Positions 1-8,280 of a DNA stretch of 61,390 nt are shown in pieces (the stretch's first letter is position 1; every line of letters begins with the position of its first letter). The translations under genes were made by a program, and so were the position numbers. The notes under the pieces are model-generated. The model had not been told where the DNA came from. It saw only the letters and a list, made by a program, of their open reading frames with translations, and ran no database searches. Location: contig JAJDXS010000013.1 in the NCBI GenBank assembly GCA_022823145.1, positions 1 to 61,390 on the forward strand. Direction: 5' to 3'. This DNA comes from Gemmatimonadota bacterium (lineage in GTDB: Bacteria > Gemmatimonadota > Gemmatimonadetes > Longimicrobiales > Gaopeijiaceae).

Positions 1-222
1 GATCCGATCTCACGAACACCATACGGGCCCGCGGCAAACGAGCGCCGCATCAAGAGGCCGGACATATGAAAGTACCTGACCACCATGCCCCGACCCCGGT
101 TCGGAAATCAGGCTTGCTCACAACGGGGCGTCCACATATGAACTACCGTGCACACACGCAGCACGAGGCCCTCGCATTCCTCTCATTTGGCCTCATTTCC
201 GGCGAACCGGTGGATCAGGTGG
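1..222. other. Left-edge stretch without a supported gene
   Basis: I see no gene supported here. One plus-strand frame is open from the left edge to a TGA at 67-69 and could be the last 22 codons of a gene cut by the window, but nothing in it is recognisable. The rest lies downstream of the minus-strand multicopper oxidase and shows no clear terminator hairpin. Confidence 0.4.
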
Positions 223-2022
223 TCAGGGCACCACCGTAAACGACCCCATCATCCCCGCGTCCAGATGCTCGGCGATGTGGCAGTGAATCATCCATTCGCC
301 CGGGTTCGACGCCTCCATGAGCAGGTCCACCGTTGACCCGACCGGCACCAGAACCGTGTCCTTCCACGCGAGGTTGCGGTTCTCCACCCCGTCGCGCGAC
401 AGCACGAGAAACCGCTGGCCGTGCAAGTGGATGGGGTGGTGCATGGGGTGAAACGCGTCCGCGTCGTTCCTGAGCCGGATCTTGACCACGTCGCCGAGCC
501 GAAAGCGCCAGTCGATCTCGGCGTTTTCGGGGGCCTCGCCGGGGTCGTCGGGGGTGGCCGGGTCCGAGCCGTGGCCGGTGACATCGCGCAGGATCCACCG
601 CACCTCGTTCGACGTCGACAGCCAGTTCATGTTGGGCATGCCGTCCGTCCACTCGACCGGCGGCCGGTAGATGGTGTCGATCGAAATGAACTGCTGGACC
701 AGGATGGGCAGCCCCTGGATGTCAACGGTCAGGAGGAGTTCGTGATCGACCTGCCGGTCGAAGTGCGGGCGGAATTCCGCAAGCTCGGCTTCGAGGACTG
801 CATCGGTTCGCATGATGGAGTGGGAGGAGAGGAGGGCGTCGGCCTCTTCAACCGCAGGTCCTTCGACAACGACGGCGCCCAGAGTGTCGACGGCTGCTTG
901 GAAAGTTCCGCGCATGTGGTCGACAACCTGCACCTGGTTGAGTAGCGCGTAGGTGCCTGCGGCGGGGAATCGCACCTCGACGATGTAGCGCTCGGCCGGC
1001 GAGATGACCAGCGATTCCACCATCATTTCCCGCTCGAAGCGCGACAGGTCGGTGCCCACGAGCTTCATGTCGTGCCCGGCGAAGCTCAGGTTGTAGCTGC
1101 GGGTGTTGGACACGTTCGTGACGAAGAAGCGGACGACCTCGCCAGGGCGGACGGTGGCGGCGTAGCGCTCCTCGCCGTTGACCAGCATGACGTTCCCGAA
1201 GCGCCCCATGATCGTGAAGTTGGCGGCGTCGCGCCCCCAGGGGAGCAGTTCGTCGCCGTCCACCAGCAGGTCGTCCACCATGATGAACTCCTCGCGGGTG
1301 GCGGGACCGAAGTAGTCGGGGCGCGCCGGGTCGACCATCATGTTGCCGTAGAGGCCGCCGTCCTGCTGGATGTCCTCGCGCACGTGCGGGTGGTACCAGT
1401 ACAGGCCCGCGTCGGGGAAGACGACCTCGTAGATGAACTCGCCGCCGGGCGGGACGGGTGGCTGGGTGACGTCGGGGACGCCGTCGAAGCGGTTCTCGAG
1501 GCGGAGGCCGTGCCAGTGGATCGTGGACGGCAAGTCGATCGAGTTTGTGAAACGGATCACAATCTTCGTGCTCTGGGCGACGCGCAGCAGCGGCCCGGGG
1601 TACTGGCCGTTGAAGCCGTACATGACGAAGGTGCGGCCGCCGATCCTGCGCTTCACGATGCGGGCTTCGAGGGCGACGGTGTCGCCGTCGGCGACGTGGA
1701 GGATTTCGCGGGGGGTCGCCCAGGCGAGGGAGGCGGTGTCGACGCCCTCGCCTGGCAGGAAGGGGTCGACGGATGGGCTTACCTCCCGAAGGCCCGGCAG
1801 CATGGGGTTCCGCAGCATCATCATGATCATGTCGCCGGAGCCGCGGACGGTGTCCATCGACATGGCCATGTTCGTTTGCATGTTCATGTCCATGCCGCGG
1901 GCGCTGGCGGTGTCCTGGGGGGCGGCGCTGGCGGGAATCGTCCAAGGGGCAGCCAGGACCAGGGCTAGCAATGGCGGAAGTCGGTGGCGACGTCCTATCG
2001 AAGTAGTCTGCAATGCCGACAT
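223..2022 (-). CDS. Exported multicopper oxidase with Met-rich N-terminus
   Basis: This is a periplasmic multicopper oxidase of 599 residues, the usual size for a three-cupredoxin enzyme of the CopA/CueO/laccase group. A signal peptide covers roughly residues 1-34. All four copper-binding His blocks are present: HWHG (169-172), HPH (211-213), HPMHHPIHLHG (about 530) and HCHIAEH (580-586). Cys581 is the type 1 copper ligand and Met591 the likely axial ligand. Residues 44-74 are very rich in Met (MDMNM, MIMMM), as in copper-tolerance oxidases, so cuprous ion oxidation or copper resistance is the best guess. The ATG at 2022 lies inside a perfect inverted repeat, so the transcript has little or no leader or the operator overlaps the start. 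The exact substrate is unknown. Confidence 0.95.
   Translation of the reverse strand: MSALQTTSIGRRHRLPPLLALVLAAPWTIPASAAPQDTASARGMDMNMQTNMAMSMDTVRGSGDMIMMMLRNPMLPGLREVSPSVDPFLPGEGVDTASLAWATPREILHVADGDTVALEARIVKRRIGGRTFVMYGFNGQYPGPLLRVAQSTKIVIRFTNSIDLPSTIHWHGLRLENRFDGVPDVTQPPVPPGGEFIYEVVFPDAGLYWYHPHVREDIQQDGGLYGNMMVDPARPDYFGPATREEFIMVDDLLVDGDELLPWGRDAANFTIMGRFGNVMLVNGEERYAATVRPGEVVRFFVTNVSNTRSYNLSFAGHDMKLVGTDLSRFEREMMVESLVISPAERYIVEVRFPAAGTYALLNQVQVVDHMRGTFQAAVDTLGAVVVEGPAVEEADALLSSHSIMRTDAVLEAELAEFRPHFDRQVDHELLLTVDIQGLPILVQQFISIDTIYRPPVEWTDGMPNMNWLSTSNEVRWILRDVTGHGSDPATPDDPGEAPENAEIDWRFRLGDVVKIRLRNDADAFHPMHHPIHLHGQRFLVLSRDGVENRNLAWKDTVLVPVGSTVDLLMEASNPGEWMIHCHIAEHLDAGMMGSFTVVP
1545..1562. promoter_or_regulatory. 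CRP-like palindrome inside the multicopper oxidase gene
   Basis: The sequence is TTGTGA-N6-TCACAA, a perfect inverted repeat matching the general CRP/FNR-family architecture TGTGA-N6-TCACA. It lies within coding sequence. Similar sites occur at 28947, 46113 and 59561, which is why I list it. Function is unproven. Confidence 0.3.
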
Positions 2023-2034
2023 TACATTATGTAA
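2022..2034. promoter_or_regulatory. BlaI/CopY-type operator candidate
   Basis: TTACAT-T-ATGTAA is a perfect inverted repeat with a one-base centre in an AT-rich patch, overlapping the ATG of the multicopper oxidase. TACA/TGTA half sites are typical of the BlaI/MecI/CopY repressor family. A repressor bound here would block transcription or initiation of the oxidase gene. The 3-base spacing between TACA and TGTA is one longer than the classic CopY site, so the family assignment is tentative. Confidence 0.45.
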
Positions 2035-2050
2035 AGTAGGCGTTACAACT

Positions 2051-2608
2051 CTAGCGCGACCATGGGGGTACGACCCGGTTCATGCGGGCGTAGGCGATCG
2101 ACTGGCCCAGGTGCTCGTTCATGTGGGTGACCAACTGGAGCAGAACCGCCCAGCTTGCCACCTGCCGGCCGTACAGCTCCACCGGCGCGGCCAGGTCGGC
2201 GTCGGACATTCCGTCGACCACGGTGCGCACATGGTCCATGGATGCGGCCAGCAGGCTCACCACCTCGTCCTTGTCCGTCCCGCCCTCTTCGAGCGACTGG
2301 TAGTCCACGCCCTTCGGCGGGTCGACCCCGAGGTTGAGGTGCGGGTACATGTAGTTGTAGCGGGCGACGTGCCTGTAGACCCGGGCCACCGTCATGACCC
2401 CTTCCATGGGCGACCAGGAGTACGACTCGGCGGGCATCGCCTCGGACAGGGCCACGAACTTGCGCGCCGAGGCCTCGAACTGGCCCTTGAATTCGGCGCG
2501 GAAGTCGGGGGTGTCCTGGGCGTGGGCGGGTGCGAGGGCGGCGGTCAAGACGGTTGCGACGGCCGCGAGGAGTGCTGCGGGGATCGAAAGGGCTGGACGC
2601 TTGGACAT
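2051..2608 (-). CDS. Secreted DinB-family (DUF664-like) protein
   Basis: This is a 185-residue protein with a signal peptide ending near AHA-Q (residue 30), followed by a DinB-like four-helix bundle. DinB proteins hold a metal with three His residues; here His in VARVYRHVARYN and in THMNEHLGQS are the likely ligands. Exported DinB proteins usually have no known substrate. I chose the ATG at 2608 because a signal peptide starts there and GGAG precedes it; the frame stays open far upstream (to 3445), but that extension is antisense to the next gene and reads as non-coding. It diverges from the gene at 2690 and follows the oxidase gene by 28 bp on the same strand, opposite to the direction of transcription. 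Confidence 0.85.
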   Translation of the reverse strand: MSKRPALSIPAALLAAVATVLTAALAPAHAQDTPDFRAEFKGQFEASARKFVALSEAMPAESYSWSPMEGVMTVARVYRHVARYNYMYPHLNLGVDPPKGVDYQSLEEGGTDKDEVVSLLAASMDHVRTVVDGMSDADLAAPVELYGRQVASWAVLLQLVTHMNEHLGQSIAYARMNRVVPPWSR

Positions 2609-2689
2609 CGGTAGCTTCACTCCTTGCGCGAGGGATCGGTTCGCAGATTCGGTATCGCCACTTCGAAGTACCATGATATCTTGAAGTTC

Positions 2690-3214
2690 ATGTTCAGGAA
2701 AACCGACATTCGCGCCACCCGGTTCCGCGCCCTCGTCGCCTCGTCCACCCTGGCGACCATCGTCGGCGCCCAGGCGTGCACCACGTTTCACGCAATCAGC
2801 GGCGATCCCCCGCTCGGTGAGCAGGTTCGGGCCCACCTGACGCCCGAGGGGCAGGTGCGACAAGCGTCCGCTACCGGCATGGCACGCACCAGCGTCGAGG
2901 GGAGCGTCCTGGGGGTCGAGCCGGATGTGCTGTTGCTCGTCGTTCCCATTGCGGGCGTCGTCCCGGAGTTGCAGCGGAGTCCGAAGATCGCCGATACGCT
3001 CCGAATCGCGAGGGGCGACGTGACCGGAATCGATGTGCAGCAGTTTTCGGCGGCGCGCAGCGGCCTTCTGGCTGGCGGGGTCGCCGCAGTCGGCGTGCTC
3101 GGCGTTCTCCTGGCAGGCCACATAGGGTCCTCCGACGGCGGGATCGGGGACCCCACCAATCGGAATGCCTTTCGACCCGGTCTTCCGATCATCAGGATTC
3201 CCATCGGCAGGTAG
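2690..3214 (+). CDS. Small envelope protein of unknown function
   Basis: This is a 174-residue protein whose N-terminus looks exported: charged MFRKTDIRATR, a hydrophobic stretch, then a Cys at about residue 30 (GAQAC) that could be a weak lipobox. The middle part contains a segment on coping with a setting like RIARGDVTGIDV and a hydrophobic Gly/Val/Leu helix at about residues 125-143 (GLLAGGVAAVGVLGVLLAG). The C-terminus is Gly/Pro rich. I do not recognise a named family. The ATG at 2690 gives the signal-like N-terminus; an in-frame start at 2624 is possible. It is transcribed divergently from the DinB gene and precedes the SusC gene by 176 bp. Confidence 0.7.
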   Translation: MFRKTDIRATRFRALVASSTLATIVGAQACTTFHAISGDPPLGEQVRAHLTPEGQVRQASATGMARTSVEGSVLGVEPDVLLLVVPIAGVVPELQRSPKIADTLRIARGDVTGIDVQQFSAARSGLLAGGVAAVGVLGVLLAGHIGSSDGGIGDPTNRNAFRPGLPIIRIPIGR

Positions 3215-3390
3215 GAGAATCGGCCGACTTCCGGGCTCGGTCCCGGCGCTGACCGCAGGGAGCAGCACCAACTCATGCTCCGACCTCCAGCCCTGATACG
3301 AACACGCTTGCGTATACACAACCCCCGACATAAGGTGGAGGCCATCGTCACCCCTACCCTGCGGGAAAGTCCTGCAAAAGGAGGCTTCGC

Positions 3391-6336
3391 ATGAGAGTTC
3401 CGAATGTCGTATCCCGGGCCGCCCGGCCCCTTCGGGCAACCACATTGCTTGCGTTCGCCGCCGTGCTTGGCGCGGTCCTGCCGTCGTCCGTTCTGGCGCA
3501 GACCGGCAGGATCACGGGAAGCGTGCTCAACGCGTCGAACAACACCCCCATCGGCGTCGCCCAGGTCCGGGTCGGTGACACCGGACTCGGCATCGTGACG
3601 GGTGACAACGGTCGCTTTGTCATCCTCAACGTTCCGGTCGGCACGCACGAGGTGGTTGTCGAGCGCATCGGCTATCGCACGGAGAGTCAGACCGTTCAGG
3701 TATCCGCCGACCAGGCGGCGGTGCTGACTTTCCGCATGAGTGAGACGGCCCTCGAACTCGACGAACTGGTGGTGACCGGAACACCAGGGGCTTCGTCACG
3801 CCGCGAACTCGGCAACAGCGTCGGGAGCGTGCGCGCCGCCGTGCTCGAGGCCACGCCGTCGCAGACATTGACGGAGATCCTCAACGGGCAGACGACCGGC
3901 ATTCAGCAGTGGCGCAACGAGGGACAGGTCGGCGGCGGTTCGAAGATCGTGCTTCGGGGCATCAACAGCATCAGCCAGGACGTGCAGCCGCTGATCTACG
4001 TCGACGGCATCCGGATGAACAACAACTCGGGGATCTACAACAACCGCTCGAGCATCAACCCCGGCCCGGCGGGCGCCCAGACCTCGCCCAACCCCCTCGA
4101 TCTGATCGATCCCGCCAACATCGAGCGGGTCGAGGTCGTGCGGGGAGCGGCTGCGACGACGCTCTACGGCACCGAGGCCGCGGGCGGCGTGATCCAGATC
4201 TTCACCAAGCAGGGACGTGCCGGACAGGAGGCTACCTGGACCGCGGAGATGACCGCGGGCACCCGGTTCATGACCGGCAACTCGATGGGCCCGGTGCTGG
4301 GCAAGACCGACGACTGGGGATTCACCAAGCCCTGGTATTCGAACGGCCCGCTCGGCGAAGCGAAACTCTCGGTGTCGGGTGGCACGAACACCATCAGCTA
4401 CTTCGTCTCCGCCGGCATGAACTACGAAGACGGCGTCATCGACAACAACGACGACCAGGTCTACAGCGTGCGCGGCAACTTCAGGATGCAGCCCACGTCG
4501 TCGGTGAATCTCCAGCTCAACTCGGCCTACACGCACCGCACCACCAACTACATGGAGATGGGCGACAACGCCACGGGCTTCATGCTCAACGTGCTGCGGG
4601 GCACGCAGGACTACACCAACGCGGCGGTGGACCGGGACAACTACCAGGGCGACCCGGACCAGATTCTGTTCGATATCACGAATAGCGGCCGTGTCGAGCA
4701 CTTCGTAGGCGGCCTTACCTCGACGCACACGGCCGACGGTCTCGGACTGACGACCCGGCTCACGGTGGGGCTGGACTACACCACGGCCTTCAACCAGCAG
4801 AACTTCCCGTTCGATCACGTCCTCCGTCCCCGCGGCCGACGCAATCTGAACGAGTGGGAGCACCGCACGATCACCTTCGACCTGGGCACGACCTGGGAAT
4901 ACAACATCAGCGACAACATGTCCTCCAGCTTCTCGGCAGGCGGACAGATCTTCAGCGACTGGGACCACACGGTCTACGGCTTCTCCGAGGACTTCGGGGG
5001 CCCCGGCGAGAAGACGCTGACATCGGGTGCGACGACCACCTCGAGCGAGGACCTGCTCAAGGTCGTCAACGCGGGCTTCTTCGCACAGGAGGTCCTGGGG
5101 ATCGGCGACAACCTGTTCCTGACCGGCGGGGTCCGCGTCGACGGCAACAGCGCATTCGGGGAAAGCCTCGGTCTTCAGGTCTATCCGAAGTTCAGCACCT
5201 CGTACGTGATTTCGGACACGGACTTCTGGCCCAGCGACTTCTGGCCGGTGATGAAGCTCCGGGCGGCGTGGGGTCAGTCCGGCAAGGCGCCCGGTGCCTT
5301 TGACGCCGTGCGCACCTGGAACCCGGTGGCCGGTTACGAGGGGCAGGCCGGGGTCACGCCGGCCAACCTGGGGAACCCGGACCTGGGTCCGGAGCGCTCC
5401 TCGGAGCTCGAGCTGGGCTTCGAGGGCAGCCTGTTCGACGACCGGATCGGCGTCGATGTCAGCTGGTACAACAGCGTGACCAGCGATGCGCTGATGCCCG
5501 TCACGGCCGCTCCGTCGGACGGCTTCCTCAGCTCGCAGCTCAAGAACGTCGGCGAGTTCAAAAACACCGGTGTCGAGGTGGAGTTGAGAGGCGTTCCGGT
5601 CTCACTGGAGAACGTCCGCTGGGAGGTCACGGGACGCGTTTCCACCATCAGCAGCGAGGTCCTCGACCTCGGTGAGGCGCCCGAGTTCTTCCTCGGGTGG
5701 GGATCGATTCTGGGGCAGTGGGTGCGCGTCGGCTATCCGATCGTGTCGCTCTGGGGTGAATCGGTGTCGAACCCGGACGCGATCGCGGATCCGGTCATCG
5801 AGGAAAACCACTACTACGGTCCGGTCTATCCGACCCACATCCTGAGCGGGACCACCTCGATCAACCTCTTCCAGAGGCTCACGATCTATGCGCTGGGCGA
5901 GTACCACGGCGGACAGTACCAGTTCAACATCATGCCGTGGCAGCAGGTGCGGCGCGGTCTCTGGCCCGAGTGCAACGAACTCGGGCTGAACAATGCCGAC
6001 GACGCCGCGGCGTGGGCCGCCGCGCCGGCGATCTGGCGCGCGCGCTGCCAGCTTCCGACGCCGAACTTCGACTTCTGGATGCGGCCGTCGGACTTCTTCA
6101 AGCTGCGCACGATCTCGGCGTCGCTGCTGGTTCCCGACAACCTGATTCCGGGAGCCACGGGCACCACGCTGACGGCCACGATGCAGAACGTCTTCAAGTG
6201 GTCGAATGGCGCGGGCATCGATCCCGAATTGACCGTCGGCTACGGCGGCGGCGTAGGCACCTTCCCGGCCCGGTACGAGTACTACCAGCTACCGGCGCCG
6301 GTCATGTTCTCCATCAGCCTGCGGGCCAACTTCTAG
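3391..6336 (+). CDS. SusC/RagA-family TonB-dependent outer-membrane transporter
   Basis: This is a 981-residue outer-membrane receptor, normal length for the family. In order it shows a signal peptide ending near VLAQ (about 37), a carboxypeptidase-D-like regulatory beta-sandwich (about 38-125), a plug domain (about 135-270) containing the RagA signature IERVEVVRGAAATTLYG, and a barrel ending in a C-terminal Phe (RANF), typical of outer-membrane beta-barrels. A very good ribosome site (AAAAGGAGG at 3376-3384) lies 6 bases before the ATG. The next gene, 27 bp downstream, encodes the SusD partner, so the two form an import complex for a glycan, peptide or other polymer fragment. No enzyme that would reveal the substrate is linked. 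Confidence 0.95.
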   Translation: MRVPNVVSRAARPLRATTLLAFAAVLGAVLPSSVLAQTGRITGSVLNASNNTPIGVAQVRVGDTGLGIVTGDNGRFVILNVPVGTHEVVVERIGYRTESQTVQVSADQAAVLTFRMSETALELDELVVTGTPGASSRRELGNSVGSVRAAVLEATPSQTLTEILNGQTTGIQQWRNEGQVGGGSKIVLRGINSISQDVQPLIYVDGIRMNNNSGIYNNRSSINPGPAGAQTSPNPLDLIDPANIERVEVVRGAAATTLYGTEAAGGVIQIFTKQGRAGQEATWTAEMTAGTRFMTGNSMGPVLGKTDDWGFTKPWYSNGPLGEAKLSVSGGTNTISYFVSAGMNYEDGVIDNNDDQVYSVRGNFRMQPTSSVNLQLNSAYTHRTTNYMEMGDNATGFMLNVLRGTQDYTNAAVDRDNYQGDPDQILFDITNSGRVEHFVGGLTSTHTADGLGLTTRLTVGLDYTTAFNQQNFPFDHVLRPRGRRNLNEWEHRTITFDLGTTWEYNISDNMSSSFSAGGQIFSDWDHTVYGFSEDFGGPGEKTLTSGATTTSSEDLLKVVNAGFFAQEVLGIGDNLFLTGGVRVDGNSAFGESLGLQVYPKFSTSYVISDTDFWPSDFWPVMKLRAAWGQSGKAPGAFDAVRTWNPVAGYEGQAGVTPANLGNPDLGPERSSELELGFEGSLFDDRIGVDVSWYNSVTSDALMPVTAAPSDGFLSSQLKNVGEFKNTGVEVELRGVPVSLENVRWEVTGRVSTISSEVLDLGEAPEFFLGWGSILGQWVRVGYPIVSLWGESVSNPDAIADPVIEENHYYGPVYPTHILSGTTSINLFQRLTIYALGEYHGGQYQFNIMPWQQVRRGLWPECNELGLNNADDAAAWAAAPAIWRARCQLPTPNFDFWMRPSDFFKLRTISASLLVPDNLIPGATGTTLTATMQNVFKWSNGAGIDPELTVGYGGGVGTFPARYEYYQLPAPVMFSISLRANF

Positions 6337-6363
6337 GCCCGGCGGAAAGAAAGGAGACATACG

Positions 6364-7632
6364 ATGAACAGATATGCGAAGAGATGCCGGGGGACCCTCT
6401 GGGCGATGGCGTGTACGGTGCTGTTCGCCGGATGCGACCTGTTCGAAGTCGTGAACCCCGGTCCGATCATCGACGACGCGCTGAACGAGGAGTCCGCCGG
6501 CAAGACCGTGCTGATCGGCGTGGTCGCCGATGTCGAGGTGGCGCTGGACGCCATGGCCTGGCTGGGCGGACCGGCGTCGACCGACCTGAACGCGGACGCG
6601 ACCCAGCCGTGGCTGCAGGACGCGGGTGAGGGCCGGCTGACGGTAACCAACGCAGAGTCCAGCTGGAACCCGATGCAGCTGGCACGCTGGGGCGGCGCGG
6701 CCGGAATTGCGCGGCTCAACGAGACGCAGTCCGACGCGGCCTCCAACCAGTTCCTGACCGCGGCCTACATGTGGGCCGGGTGGGCGAACCGGATCCTCGG
6801 CGACAACGTCTGCATCGCCGTCTTCGGCGGCGAGGACAAGGACGGCGACGGAATCGCCGATCCGGGCGATGTGCACGAAACGAACATGCACTACACGCGT
6901 GCCCTCGAACGCTTCGAGGCGGCGCGCACCCGGGCCCAGAGCACGGGACACGACTCGATCGCGGTGGCTTCGACCGCGGGGATGGCGCAGGCCAACCTGA
7001 TCCTGGGCAACTACTCGGCGGCGCAGTCGCTCGCGGCTCAGATTCCCGACGACTTCATGTGGGTGGCGCACCGCTCCGACAACAGCGGGCGGGAATGGAA
7101 CTCGGTGTGGCAGTTCACTCACGAGAACCAGAAGCAGATCACGGTGTGGCAGATGTACAACGACAGCATCGGGCCGGACACCGACCCCCGCGTGCCGTGG
7201 CGGGACATGAACCAGACCTCGGGCGGCGGCGTGAAGCCCTTCCTCCGCCAACTCAAGTACACCGACCGGGCCGACGACTACCCGCTGGCCAAGGGTCACG
7301 AGATGCGTCTGATCGAAGCCGAAGTCATGCTGCGCATGGGTGACAGACAGGGCGCGATCGACAGGATCAACCATGTGCGCGACCGCGTCGGAGTGCCGCC
7401 GGTGTCGGCAGCGACCGACTCCGACGCATGGCTGGCCCTGGATCGAGAGCGGAACTTCGAGCTGTGGCTCGAGGCGCGCCGGCTGAAGGACAACGCCCGG
7501 TTTGCCGCCGAAAACCTCAGCCCGTGGGCCGTCGCGTTCATGCAGAACCGGGACTACTGCTTCCCGCCGAGTCTGGCGGAATGCAGTGCCAACCCGAACG
7601 TGACGGGGAACGCGTACTGTAGCCAGAACTGA
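6364..7632 (+). CDS. SusD/RagB-family substrate-binding lipoprotein
   Basis: This is the surface lipoprotein partner of the SusC transporter upstream. The N-terminus is a lipoprotein signal with lipobox LFAGC (Cys at about 22), followed by the SusD-like start of mature protein (FEVVNPGPI). The 422-residue length is at the short end of the family. C-terminal helices with the typical RxxELWLEARRLKDN pattern are present. An insertion near residue 160 reads DKDGDGIADPGD, an EF-hand-like calcium loop within a SusD protein. AAGGAGA at 6351 sets the start. The transcript probably ends at the strong hairpin at 7657-7695. Confidence 0.93.
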   Translation: MNRYAKRCRGTLWAMACTVLFAGCDLFEVVNPGPIIDDALNEESAGKTVLIGVVADVEVALDAMAWLGGPASTDLNADATQPWLQDAGEGRLTVTNAESSWNPMQLARWGGAAGIARLNETQSDAASNQFLTAAYMWAGWANRILGDNVCIAVFGGEDKDGDGIADPGDVHETNMHYTRALERFEAARTRAQSTGHDSIAVASTAGMAQANLILGNYSAAQSLAAQIPDDFMWVAHRSDNSGREWNSVWQFTHENQKQITVWQMYNDSIGPDTDPRVPWRDMNQTSGGGVKPFLRQLKYTDRADDYPLAKGHEMRLIEAEVMLRMGDRQGAIDRINHVRDRVGVPPVSAATDSDAWLALDRERNFELWLEARRLKDNARFAAENLSPWAVAFMQNRDYCFPPSLAECSANPNVTGNAYCSQN

Positions 7633-7656
7633 GTCCGGTCCCGAGAGCGGGGCACA

Positions 7657-7695
7657 CCGGCCGCCGGGGTCGCCAGATGCGGCTCCGGCGGCCGG
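7657..7695. terminator. GC-rich hairpin after the SusCD operon
   Basis: Two perfect 11-base arms, CCGGCCGCCGG (7657-7667) and CCGGCGGCCGG (7685-7695), enclose a 17-base loop. It lies between the SusD stop at 7632 and the convergent gene ending at 7739, so it can stop transcription from both sides. There is no T-run, so it may work with Rho or act as an RNA 3' stabiliser. Confidence 0.6.
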
Positions 7696-7738
7696 CTTGC
7701 GTCGGTGCGCGGGCGGTCGCGCCGGAAGTGATGGCTGC

Positions 7739-8176
7739 CTATTTGCCGCGCGGTACCTCGTCGGCCTCCAGCATGCGCCCGGCCAGCCCGGGCGGCGCGA
7801 TCTCGCAGGCGTCGGCGCGGCCGAACCAGCGCCGGCGGTTGCGCGCGAAGACCTGGTAGGCCGCGTCCCGTAACGGTCGGGGAACGAACAGGGCCACGGC
7901 CAGGGCCGGCCAGGGGAACCGCAGGTGGCGCGCAAGGCGCAGCACGGCGGTCGAGGCCGTGTGGACGCCGGCCCGGTCGACGAGCACGATGGCGTCGGGC
8001 AGCGAGTCGAAGTCGCGGGCGGGGTCGCCGAGCGCGACGACGCGGCGGGCGGCGTCGGAGGCCAGGGGCGCGAAGCTGAGCCGTGCCAGCGGGTCGCGCT
8101 TCACGGTCCACCGGACGGTGGCGTTGCAGAAGGCGCAATCGCCGTCGAAGAGCACGACCGGCCGGGGATCCGTCAC
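7739..8176 (-). CDS. DCC-family (DUF393) thiol-disulfide oxidoreductase-like protein
   Basis: The protein has the family signature near its N-terminus, VVLFDGDCAFCN, with the two Cys of the DxxCxxC motif, followed by the usual Arg-rich and ALVLVD-like segments (DAIVLVDRAG) and the conserved YQVFARNRRRWFG block near the C-terminus. DCC proteins are about 130-150 residues; a GTG at 8176 gives 145 residues and has AGAGG upstream, so I prefer it to a GTG at 8260 that would add 28 poorly conserved residues. The biochemical role of the family is not established. It diverges from the BNR/MoaD gene pair. Confidence 0.85.
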   Translation of the reverse strand: MTDPRPVVLFDGDCAFCNATVRWTVKRDPLARLSFAPLASDAARRVVALGDPARDFDSLPDAIVLVDRAGVHTASTAVLRLARHLRFPWPALAVALFVPRPLRDAAYQVFARNRRRWFGRADACEIAPPGLAGRMLEADEVPRGK

Positions 8177-8280
8177 GGGACCTCTCACGGGAGGGATTTG
8201 CGCCAGCGGGTGCGCGTTCGCGAAAATGCGGGCGGTCGTTTCGCGGGACGCAAACCACACGAACGGGAAGACACGACAGG

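Noticed and set aside
1..69. Plus-strand frame open from the left edge to TGA at 67-69
   Set aside because: Only 22 codons, no recognisable sequence, and the other plus-strand frames are open for similar lengths.
2609..3445. Upstream extension of the DinB-like gene
   Set aside because: The extension is antisense to the gene at 2690-3214, has no domain, and would bury the signal peptide that begins at 2608.
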